Shown piece by piece: positions 1 to 6,689 of a stretch of 13,615 nucleotides of DNA (position 1 is its first letter; each line of letters opens with the position of its first letter). Under the pieces are notes generated by a model. It searched no databases. It saw only the letters and a list, made by a program, of their open reading frames with translations, and was not told where the DNA came from. The DNA is from Ruminiclostridium sp. (GTDB lineage: Bacteria > Bacillota_A > Clostridia > Oscillospirales > Ruminococcaceae). Position numbers and translations under genes: made by a program. The stretch lies in NCBI GenBank assembly GCA_017550775.1, contig JAFZOA010000041.1, positions 1 to 13,615 of the forward strand, written 5' to 3'.

Positions 1-470
1 AGGCGGTCGTTATGCTCGTCGCCGCGCCAGTATGCGCCGGACACGCTTCTGATCTCGAACGCCGCACCCATAAGCTCCTGTGAGTTGTCAACGTGAGGGC
101 CTCTGCACAGGTCGATGTAGTCGTCGCCCGTCCAGTACGCGGTGATAGTCTCGTCGTCCGCGAGGTCGTTTATTATCTCGACCTTGAACTTCTGTCCCGC
201 GAAGGTCTTAAGCGCCTCCGCCTTTGAGATCTCAACGCGCTTCCAATCCTCACGGCGCTTGATGATCTCACGCATCTTATCCTCTATCTTGGCGAAATCC
301 TCGTTGGTGACGCTGACACCCTCGGGGAATGTGAAATCGTAGTAAAATCCGTCTGAGATCTGCGGGCCGATAGCGTACTGAACTTCCTTACCGTAGATCT
401 CGATCACCGCTTTCGCGAGTATATGAGCGAGCGAATGTCTGTAAACTTCCAGATACTGTTCCTTTTCCAT
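1..470 (-). CDS. thrS: threonyl-tRNA synthetase, N-terminal part (no TGS domain), truncated by window edge
   Basis: Charges tRNA(Thr) with threonine in the cytoplasm. About 156 codons are visible; the catalytic and anticodon-binding domains lie beyond position 1. The visible part is the editing (tRNA_SAD) domain, which hydrolyses mischarged Ser-tRNA(Thr). Its HxxxH motif is HSLAH (residues 12-16) and its CxxxH motif is CRGPH (122-126), followed by the family's GAYWRGD. Spacing of the two motifs matches E. coli ThrRS (His73/His77 and Cys182/His186). E. coli has an N-terminal TGS domain of about 60 residues before this point; here the protein begins 11 residues before HSLAH. The start is firm: an AGGAGG Shine-Dalgarno sequence lies at 479-484, an in-frame TAA at 501-503, and a consensus promoter just upstream. 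There is no room for a T-box leader. Identity is secure from the motifs; the lack of TGS is read directly. Confidence 0.95.
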   Translation of the reverse strand, partial: MEKEQYLEVYRHSLAHILAKAVIEIYGKEVQYAIGPQISDGFYYDFTFPEGVSVTNEDFAKIEDKMREIIKRREDWKRVEISKAEALKTFAGQKFKVEIINDLADDETITAYWTGDDYIDLCRGPHVDNSQELMGAAFEIRSVSGAYWRGDEHNDR

Positions 471-510
471 TTTTATGACCTCCTGAAAATGAAAGTACAA
501 TTAATAATAT

Positions 511-539
511 ATTATAGCACACCGACAGGATTTTGTCAA
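511..539 (-). promoter_or_regulatory. consensus sigma-A promoter of thrS
   Basis: Read on the minus strand: -35 TTGACA (534-539), a 17-bp spacer, extended -10 TG (518-519), and -10 TATAAT (511-516). All 12 hexamer bases match consensus. The predicted start is near 504, giving a leader of about 34 nt that holds only the Shine-Dalgarno site. This suggests strong constitutive expression without a riboswitch or T-box. Confidence 0.92.
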
Positions 540-761
540 TCGTTTTATTCTCGCTGTTCACGGCGGTCTGAAAATTACCTTCGATACGATAAACAGCTGC
601 GCCGGGTTACACATCGGTTACATCTTGCGGATATGAGACCGTTATATGTTGATATGTTACAAAAGCCGGATAACCACAGCGGCAATTATGAACTGTTGAA
701 CAAAAAAAAGCCGTTGAATTTGTTGAAAGCGTGGATTTTGTTCCTTTGCCCTAAAAAACAG

Positions 762-790
762 TTGCATTACTTTTTAAAAAGAGTTATAAT
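762..790 (+). promoter_or_regulatory. candidate sigma-A promoter of the helicase-like/GHKL operon
   Basis: A perfect -10 TATAAT (785-790) lies 17 bp downstream of a weak -35 TTGCAT (762-767, only TTG matching). A/T-rich runs upstream could act as an UP-like element. The predicted start near 797 gives a leader of about 54 nt. The weak -35 and the dyad over the -10 suggest a regulated rather than constitutive promoter. Confidence 0.6.
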
Positions 791-811
791 GTATTTTGAG
801 ACATTATAACT
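782..811. promoter_or_regulatory. perfect inverted repeat over the -10 box: candidate operator
   Basis: Arms AGTTATAATG (782-791) and CATTATAACT (802-811) are exact reverse complements separated by 10 nt. The left arm contains the -10 box and the right arm falls at or just after the predicted start site. Only the right half would be transcribed, so a DNA-level operator for a dimeric repressor fits better than an RNA hairpin. No regulator gene is in the window. Confidence 0.55.
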
Positions 812-818
812 GATCATT

Positions 819-834
819 ATGCCATAAACGGCAT
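819..834 (+). promoter_or_regulatory. small hairpin in the 5' leader before the helicase-like gene
   Basis: ATGCC (819-823) and GGCAT (830-834) pair around a 6-nt loop. This 5-bp stem ends a few bases before the Shine-Dalgarno-like AAAGGGTGG. It has no U-tract and is not a terminator. It might affect translation initiation, or it may be chance. Confidence 0.25.
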
Positions 835-850
835 CTGAAAGGGTGGTTAC

Positions 851-2818
851 ATGAACGCGAACGATTTAAAATGGATCACCTCCGGTAGTCTGGAGCACAA
901 TCCCTTTTATTTCAGTATCCCCGAAAAGCTTGAAAAATTCGGCTGCTGCATAGATATGAGCGGATACGGAGAGGGCAAGACCGACAAGGCACAGCTCTGT
1001 ATCCTTGACACCGCCAACAGAATAGAAGAACCCAACATTCTTATCATCTGTCCCGACGGCTGTAAGGAAAGCTGGTACCTGAATCTGCTCAAAGGTGTGG
1101 GTCTTGACTTTAAATTCGTGAACTCCGCACACGGCTCGGTCACTTTCTTCAGCGCCGGGACATCCAATCTGCTGCTGCTCGACGAGGATGTGCTCTCCGA
1201 GGGCGAAGGCTCGTCCTTCGATCCGATAAGACAGAGCGGCATTCTCTGGGATCTCGTCATCATTGACGGCACGGGCGCTGCCGACGGCATTGACCCCGAA
1301 CTGTATACGAAAAATTTCGGCATGAAGACAGAGCGCCTGCTTATCTTCGCGCCGTACCCTTCCGCGTACACCACCGCCCCCGACGGGATCAAGGAAATAG
1401 CAAAGGCTATGCTCAGCGACAGCGGCAAGGCTTCCGCGATCGAAAGACTTACCTTCGACGAAAGCATGATGATGTTCACCATGAACTCCCCGCTCGTCAA
1501 CTATCCGAAGGAAGATGAAGCGGAAAGCGCTGTGCGCATCGAACGCTATGCCTTCCCCGAAGCGGATATCCCGCCGACACTGCATATAAACGATCAGGGC
1601 GGACGTTACTCGAACGGCGGCAACGTTTTCGAGGAATACAACCTCCCGGAGAGAAACATATACCAGAAGCCCGTATTCACCCCCTCCGACGCCGAAGCTC
1701 TGAAAAACAAGGACAAAAAGCTCGCGAAGTTCCTCGAAGTCATCGACGAGGTCATGAACTCCGACGACAACACCGCGATAGTGTACTTCAAGTCCGAAGC
1801 GACCGTACAGTATATAGAAAAGATACTCTCTGCGATCTACCCCGACAAAGCCGGCTCTGTCTTATACCTCGAAAAGGCTTACTTCGATATACGCATGATG
1901 AAGCAGTGGTATGAGACCATGCCCTCGCGCCGCATAAAGGTGGTGCTCGCCGGAGACAACCTCAGCGAGACCATAGGCATCTTAACACCGGTAACACATA
2001 TCATCAACTATGAGCTTCCCGACAACCCCGTAGAGCTCCAGCAGCGCTATAAGCGCAGGGGAGTGGTATCCGGAGGAACGAAGCCCGATTTCATCATCTT
2101 CCTCGACGACAACAACCTGTTTGACAGCCGCGTTCTCGGCAAGGCGCTCGCGGGGAACCTGTACAAGTGCTTCCGCGTGAACGTACCGTCGGAGAACGTT
2201 CTGTTCGCTATCGAGGGGATCGAGGACATACTTGCGGATATGATCGCCGACATAAAGTACGTCGCGGATTACACCGGCGCGGTAGGATCGAGCTTTGATA
2301 TCATATCGAAGTTCTGCACAGACTACAATATACCCTCGTCAAGAAATCTCACTACCGCCGCAAGAACTCATGAGTACGCACAGCGTAAGCTCGAAACGCT
2401 CGCAAAAGCTCTCGGCGCACAGGATATGATCGAAGACAAGGAGATCGACATAACCGCGCTTAAAGGCAAGATAATCCAGACAGTAAGAGATATACGCTCG
2501 GGTTACGCATACTTCGACAATAATATGTCTGTCAAGACTGTGCCGCGCGGTACTGCCCGCACCGCAGAGTTCATGACTTTCACAGGATATCTCGACGGCA
2601 ATCCGTTCAACCTCGGGCTAAAGAATGCCCGCGAAGAGCTCAAAAAGGCTGTTGCCGGCAAGAGTGATTTTGCGTATATCAAGGATGTCGTAACACAGAT
2701 ACCCGACGCATTAAAGTCCGCGGTGCTGTACAATATATGGATATACTGGCACAAGACCCTCGGCATCGGCGGTTCGTATGCCGAATTTATCAAAGCTTAC
2801 AACGAAGGGGTGATCTGA
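851..2818 (+). CDS. SNF2-like superfamily 2 helicase-related protein with degenerate ATPase motifs
   Basis: 655 residues. The order of landmarks is that of SNF2/SF2 helicases. Motif I is GYGEGKT (38-44, Lys43). A motif Ia-like ILIICPDGCKESW (63-75) resembles the SNF2 'CPASL..W' strand. The motif II position is WDLVIIDGTG (133-142), where DEAH would be expected. RecA domain 2 begins with NTAIVYFKSEATV (307-319). The motif V/VI region is HIINYELPDNPVELQQRYKRRG (383-404), close to SNF2 'NYDLPWNP..QR..R'. The motif II Glu is replaced by Gly140, and the second motif VI Arg (arginine finger) is Val405. The Walker Lys/Thr are kept, so it may bind ATP without efficient turnover. Residues 440-655 are an unrecognised C-terminal region. 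The start follows AAAGGGTGG at 838-846. The stop is 1 nt before the next ATG, implying coupled translation. The helicase fold is fairly secure; function and substrate are unknown. Confidence 0.8.
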   Translation: MNANDLKWITSGSLEHNPFYFSIPEKLEKFGCCIDMSGYGEGKTDKAQLCILDTANRIEEPNILIICPDGCKESWYLNLLKGVGLDFKFVNSAHGSVTFFSAGTSNLLLLDEDVLSEGEGSSFDPIRQSGILWDLVIIDGTGAADGIDPELYTKNFGMKTERLLIFAPYPSAYTTAPDGIKEIAKAMLSDSGKASAIERLTFDESMMMFTMNSPLVNYPKEDEAESAVRIERYAFPEADIPPTLHINDQGGRYSNGGNVFEEYNLPERNIYQKPVFTPSDAEALKNKDKKLAKFLEVIDEVMNSDDNTAIVYFKSEATVQYIEKILSAIYPDKAGSVLYLEKAYFDIRMMKQWYETMPSRRIKVVLAGDNLSETIGILTPVTHIINYELPDNPVELQQRYKRRGVVSGGTKPDFIIFLDDNNLFDSRVLGKALAGNLYKCFRVNVPSENVLFAIEGIEDILADMIADIKYVADYTGAVGSSFDIISKFCTDYNIPSSRNLTTAARTHEYAQRKLETLAKALGAQDMIEDKEIDITALKGKIIQTVRDIRSGYAYFDNNMSVKTVPRGTARTAEFMTFTGYLDGNPFNLGLKNAREELKKAVAGKSDFAYIKDVVTQIPDALKSAVLYNIWIYWHKTLGIGGSYAEFIKAYNEGVI

Positions 2819-2819
2819 A

Positions 2820-5800
2820 ATGGCTTATGAAGAAACTAAGGAGCGCGAAAGAAAAGCTGCCGAGCTTAAAAAGCATATAGGCGATTTCTATGCCGCCCAC
2901 AGCGAGGGCAACGCGGAAGAGCGCGATGCTGCACTCAAAAAGGTACAGACCGCCCTGTTCACGGGAAGCTCAGACAGCGAGCCTTTGAAGGATTACTTCA
3001 ACGAGGCGTTTCAGGGCAGAACAGTATTCAATACCCTGCTGAGCATAAACGACTATCCGAAAGAGAGCATCCTTCGCGAGCTGCTCCAGAACACGTTCGG
3101 CTGCTCGTACGAGACCAAGGACATAAAGGTGATGCTCAATTTCAGCACCAAGCAGCATCAGGTAAGCCTCGCGTACAACGAGGTCGGCTTCACAATGGAG
3201 CAGATACTCTACTACTTAAGCTTCGGAAGAAGCGAGGTGGACGAGTCCAAGACCCGTGAAGGCCGCTTCGGTGTCGGTGCCAAGAGCGTATTCCTCAACG
3301 TGGAATGGCTTTCTCTCAAATCCAACAATTTCAGCTTCAAGATCAAGAACGACAACGGCAACCTCAAGATACTGGAGCTTGACCTGTTCGGCTCACAGTT
3401 CGTAGGTACAGAGATCGTCTTCAAGGTAAGAGGCGACGATTTCCAGAACATAATGGACAACTTCCTGAACCTTACCGACAAGAAGGGCGACTACATGAAC
3501 CTCATGGAGCTGTGCTTCGCGTTCAACAGGAAGAAGATACTCGATATCCGCGACGCGCGCAAGCTCGTCGAGTCCGACGACCGCACCTTCAACATCGCCG
3601 TCATGGTTGACGGACAGATGAAGACGGTCTATAAGATCATGCAGTACAAGAAGGAGGGCGACGATAACCCGACTATCCGTTTCTTACAGAACGGAAAGAG
3701 CATCATCGACTTCTTATGCTATGAGGCGGACGGCTATTCCTACCTCATTCCTTACGCTGTCGCGGCAGGCAAGCGCGCCGAGATAGTAAAGCTTCTCATC
3801 CAGAAGTACAACTACTTCTCCACATACGAGCTCACCGGACTCTACAAGGAGAACAACGAGGCGTTCATCAACGAGCACCTGTCCGCGTTCTTCATAAGCG
3901 TTCCCAACAAGTACATCACCCCCCACAGAACCGGTATCCGCCACGACAGCGAGAAGGAAGTCACCCAGCATATGTCCAAGGACCTTCTCGACATGATAAA
4001 GGCATACAAGCAGTATTTCGTGCTCAGTATGCAGCCCGTGCAGGATAAGAAGGATTACTATTTCCTGTACCCGAAATCCTACGCTTTCGAGTTCTTCAAG
4101 AACTTCATCAAGACCAGCAAATTCGGCAAGGCAATAAGCGCGCCGTTCCAGAACAGCATATCCCTCATTTACCCGTTGGAGAAGATACCGACAGAGTACG
4201 AAGAGATAAAGAAGCGCGGCTTTCTCAGCAATGCCGAGCATATCTCTCAGCTTGACCACGCGAACGGTACGGCGTACGACAAGTACATCAAGGACGCGCT
4301 CAAGGATATGCACGAAAAGCTCTCCGATGTCGACGACCGCATCATCTATGTCGGTTACGAGTGGGAGAACGAAGAGTCCTCCGCGTCGGGAAGAGTTTAT
4401 CTGTACGAGTTCCTGCATAACGGCATGACCTTCTATGTCGATTCGCGCGTTACCCCCAACCGTTCGGACAACAACCTCTACAACGGGTTCACGTCCGTGG
4501 CGGAAAAGGTCGCGGGAGAGTTCCTCAAGGATAACATCGTACACAACGACGACGAGCTCGAAAAGCTCCTCGCAATGTACGACGAGATATACCATGAGGA
4601 CTACAAGATAGTCATGAAGTACTATCAGTTCTATATCTCTCACGGCGATGAACAGCAGCGCTACGAGGTCTCCAAAATGGATATCAAGAACCTCGATAAC
4701 GCTATGAAGGCGATTCAGAAGAGACAGCACCGCTTCGATACCCACCAGAACTACAACGAAGTCGTTTCCATGCTCATCAACACCTTTACCCAGGGCAAGG
4801 ATACGATGACTTTCCTCAAAGAGATCAAGGAACAGGGCGGCAAGGTCACGCTCCAGCTCGATATCAACAAGCGCTACCGCTTCTGCGCATACAACAAGCA
4901 GTTCATGATCCCGCCGAATATCACCAACTCGGATATGCTCGAACTCATAGGTGATATGGGTACGCTCATCCAGTGCGGTATGCTCAACGGCAAGACCTTT
5001 GACTTCGCACACTCAAAGAGCCGCTACACCCTCGACCCGTCCCTGCTCACAAAGATGTTTGAAAGCCCGCAGCTTCCCGCGAATGTGATAAACGAACGCG
5101 CCGGCATGATCTGGGTCTGCGACCTTAACAATGACCGGGTAGCTATCGTCGGCGAGAACGACAAGATCGTGAAGATCGTTGATATCGGCGAGGAGATCAC
5201 GCAGGAAATGCGCGATCAGGCAAAGAAGTATATCGCCCTGCGTGCGGACTACACCAAACCCGAGTTCGCGGACATGGCGGAATACGTCATCACCGGTAAG
5301 AACGACCAGCTTCTCAGCAAGCACTATCTCTCCGCTCAGGAGCCTAACAAGGTGATACCGGATCAGATCCCGTACTACCTCAAACCAATGCCTGTCATCA
5401 CAAAGGACGAATTCGCGTATCTGCGCAAGCTTGCGAAAGACGTGGAACAGTTCTCCGACAGCAGGAATTTCCGCAACTACTTCGCGAAAGACATCAACGG
5501 TAAGCTGTTCGGCTACGGCGGCTGCTGTCCGGTATGCCGCTTCGAGAGCCGCGCTATCAACAGCTTCGGGCTCAAGGACTTCGAGGTCGAGGTAATGACC
5601 GAGAAAGGCGAGATGCCGTTTAAGTTCTCGCTCTATCTGTGCGCGAACGACGCGGCGATCTCAAACGGCTGGCTCATAACCAACATAAGCATAGGCGGAA
5701 TGTCGCCGATACGCTGGCTGGAAGAGATAAAGGCTGCGGATATGATCCCGCCGGAGTTCCTGTTCTGCCACATAAGCTACCGCACGCAGTACACAAACGA

Positions 5801-5921
5801 TATCCTCGGCGGCAACAACAATGCCCCGGGCGAGGTGATGTTTGAATCGGAAAAGGGCGAGCTTGACGTAGTGGTTTCGCCGCTCCTCGCAGCAAAATGG
5901 GTGGATGACAACAGCAGATAA
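2820..5921 (+). CDS. large GHKL (HSP90-like) ATPase of Sacsin/NO VEIN type with C-terminal cysteine cluster
   Basis: 1033 residues. After a charged helical N-terminus (1-45), residues 60-205 carry GHKL ATPase landmarks. The N-box is RELLQN (86-91), with Glu87 and Asn91 as expected catalytic and Mg-binding residues. The second motif is YNEVGFTMEQI (119-129), which resembles the Sacsin-type 'HNG.PFT..D' rather than the DxGxG of MutL/HSP90. The lid motif is GRFGVGAKS (148-156), followed by GTEI (196-199). The middle (about 210-890) is unrecognised. Near the C-terminus are CCPVC (902-906), a Cys at 941 in LCAND, and Cys983-His984: a zinc-ribbon-like layout whose expected fourth Cys is Asp944. No membrane segment or signal peptide is visible. 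The ATG lies 1 nt after the upstream stop, with AAGGGGTG inside the upstream gene as ribosome binding site. The fold call is confident; the role is unknown, with nucleic-acid-linked defence or chaperone-like remodelling both possible. Confidence 0.8.
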   Translation: MAYEETKERERKAAELKKHIGDFYAAHSEGNAEERDAALKKVQTALFTGSSDSEPLKDYFNEAFQGRTVFNTLLSINDYPKESILRELLQNTFGCSYETKDIKVMLNFSTKQHQVSLAYNEVGFTMEQILYYLSFGRSEVDESKTREGRFGVGAKSVFLNVEWLSLKSNNFSFKIKNDNGNLKILELDLFGSQFVGTEIVFKVRGDDFQNIMDNFLNLTDKKGDYMNLMELCFAFNRKKILDIRDARKLVESDDRTFNIAVMVDGQMKTVYKIMQYKKEGDDNPTIRFLQNGKSIIDFLCYEADGYSYLIPYAVAAGKRAEIVKLLIQKYNYFSTYELTGLYKENNEAFINEHLSAFFISVPNKYITPHRTGIRHDSEKEVTQHMSKDLLDMIKAYKQYFVLSMQPVQDKKDYYFLYPKSYAFEFFKNFIKTSKFGKAISAPFQNSISLIYPLEKIPTEYEEIKKRGFLSNAEHISQLDHANGTAYDKYIKDALKDMHEKLSDVDDRIIYVGYEWENEESSASGRVYLYEFLHNGMTFYVDSRVTPNRSDNNLYNGFTSVAEKVAGEFLKDNIVHNDDELEKLLAMYDEIYHEDYKIVMKYYQFYISHGDEQQRYEVSKMDIKNLDNAMKAIQKRQHRFDTHQNYNEVVSMLINTFTQGKDTMTFLKEIKEQGGKVTLQLDINKRYRFCAYNKQFMIPPNITNSDMLELIGDMGTLIQCGMLNGKTFDFAHSKSRYTLDPSLLTKMFESPQLPANVINERAGMIWVCDLNNDRVAIVGENDKIVKIVDIGEEITQEMRDQAKKYIALRADYTKPEFADMAEYVITGKNDQLLSKHYLSAQEPNKVIPDQIPYYLKPMPVITKDEFAYLRKLAKDVEQFSDSRNFRNYFAKDINGKLFGYGGCCPVCRFESRAINSFGLKDFEVEVMTEKGEMPFKFSLYLCANDAAISNGWLITNISIGGMSPIRWLEEIKAADMIPPEFLFCHISYRTQYTNDILGGNNNAPGEVMFESEKGELDVVVSPLLAAKWVDDNSR

Positions 5922-5934
5922 ACATGACAACATT

Positions 5935-5968
5935 AAAGAGCCTCGCATACATAAATGCGGGGCTCTTT
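5935..5968. terminator. intrinsic terminator-like hairpin after the GHKL gene
   Basis: A 14-bp stem (5935-5948 with 5955-5968, one T-G wobble) closes a 6-nt loop. It sits 14 nt after the stop codon. The stem base is AAA/TTT and there is no long U-run beyond it. It should work on either strand; the likely user is the rightward operon. Confidence 0.75.
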
Positions 5969-5983
5969 GAACTAAACAACAGC

Positions 5984-6022
5984 AAAACGCTCCCCTTACC
6001 GATACCGGCAGGGGAGCGCTTT
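5984..6022 (-). terminator. intrinsic terminator of the V/A-type ATPase operon
   Basis: A 9-bp GC-rich stem, CGCTCCCCT (5988-5996) with AGGGGAGCG (6010-6018), has a possible inner CCG/CGG stem. Read on the minus strand it comes just after the subunit D stop and is followed by TTTTG, a short U-tract. It therefore fits termination of the leftward ATPase transcript and forms a back-to-back pair with the hairpin at 5935-5968. Confidence 0.8.
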
Positions 6023-6027
6023 ATATT

Positions 6028-6645
6028 CTACTGCTTCTTCGCTTTCGTCGCCTTGATTATCTTCTGACGTGAGAACTCCTCGCGCTCCTTCTCTTCAAGC
6101 GCCTCGGAGATGAACTTGACCTGATCCCTGTACATCGGTATCAGGATGTTTTTCAGCGCGTTTGCACGCTTCTGCGACTTGCGTATCGCGACCGAAAGGC
6201 GGTAAACGCTGTTCTCGATCTCCGCGAGCATTATACCGGTCTGCTTGGCTTTGAGAAAGCAGACATACGCCTTGTCAAAGCACGAATCGGTATCCGCGAG
6301 ACTGTAGCAGAGACTCGGCTCCGGGTCGCCGCCGGAAAGCTTCGGGAGCTCGATACCCATGACGCTCCGGGTGGAGATACTTACCGACCGGTCCACAGGC
6401 ATACTCTTCGACTTTTCGAGTATAACACCGTCGATGATGTTCGCGGTCCGGAGCGCTTCGTATGCTTCCGCGAAGGTCTGTTCGAGGCTCCCGCTCAGCT
6501 CCTTCGCCTTATCGGTGAGCATCACCATTTCGCGGATAAGGATATTGCGCTTCCTGTCCATGAGCTCATAGCCGAGCTGTGCCTGTTTCAGCGAGTGCTT
6601 GGCATTTATAAGGTTGCCCTTGGTAGCGAATACCTGCTGTGCCAT
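6028..6645 (-). CDS. atpD: V/A-type ATP synthase subunit D
   Basis: 205 residues, the usual length for this family. It forms the central rotor shaft inside the A3B3 head. The N-terminal segment (residues 1-60, starting MAQQVFATKGNLINAKHSL) matches the ATP-synt_D pattern of a long basic helix with LxxAxxGxxLxxxKRxxLI. The C-terminal part (about 130-200) is a second long charged helix ending in a Lys-rich tail, as expected for the antiparallel coiled-coil shaft. A purine-rich AAAGGGGG lies upstream of the ATG. It is the last gene of the operon, 44 bp after subunit B and just before a terminator. The symbol follows A/V-type naming (also called ntpD), not F-type beta. Confidence 0.93.
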   Translation of the reverse strand: MAQQVFATKGNLINAKHSLKQAQLGYELMDRKRNILIREMVMLTDKAKELSGSLEQTFAEAYEALRTANIIDGVILEKSKSMPVDRSVSISTRSVMGIELPKLSGGDPEPSLCYSLADTDSCFDKAYVCFLKAKQTGIMLAEIENSVYRLSVAIRKSQKRANALKNILIPMYRDQVKFISEALEEKEREEFSRQKIIKATKAKKQ

Positions 6646-6689
6646 GAGCGCCTATCCCCCTTTCCGATCGGTCTTTAATGACTCCGCTC

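Larger units (their letters stand above)
471..850. other. divergent intergenic region between thrS and the helicase/GHKL pair
   Basis: About 380 bp, more AT-rich than the genes. It holds the thrS promoter and ribosome binding site at the left end and the rightward promoter/operator at 762-811. Between them are short direct repeats: GTTACA at 606-611, 617-622 and 656-661 (the first two 11 bp apart), an 8-bp tandem ATATGTTG/ATATGTTA at 644-659, and three GTTGAA copies around 693-727. No convincing gene, tRNA or small RNA is seen. An open frame at 423-809 runs through the thrS start and both promoters and is not credible. Confidence 0.7.

Noticed and set aside
471..540. Possible T-box or riboswitch leader of thrS
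   Set aside because: The consensus promoter leaves only about 34 nt of leader, too short for any such element.
803..808. A second TATAAT reading leftward in the dyad
   Set aside because: It arises from the dyad symmetry. The matching -35 position (826-831) reads CCGTTT, which is not a promoter element.
423..809. 128-codon open frame on the plus strand in the left intergenic region
   Set aside because: It starts inside thrS, runs through both promoters and the dyad, has no ribosome binding site and shows no domain-like pattern.
866..1585. 239-codon minus-strand frame opposite the helicase-like gene
   Set aside because: It is an antisense shadow. The sense frame carries recognisable SF2 motifs and a proper start.
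3714..5012. 432-codon open frame antisense to the GHKL gene
   Set aside because: It is rich in Val/Leu/Glu/His as expected for the reverse of a biased gene, with no start signal or motif; the sense-strand GHKL protein explains the region.
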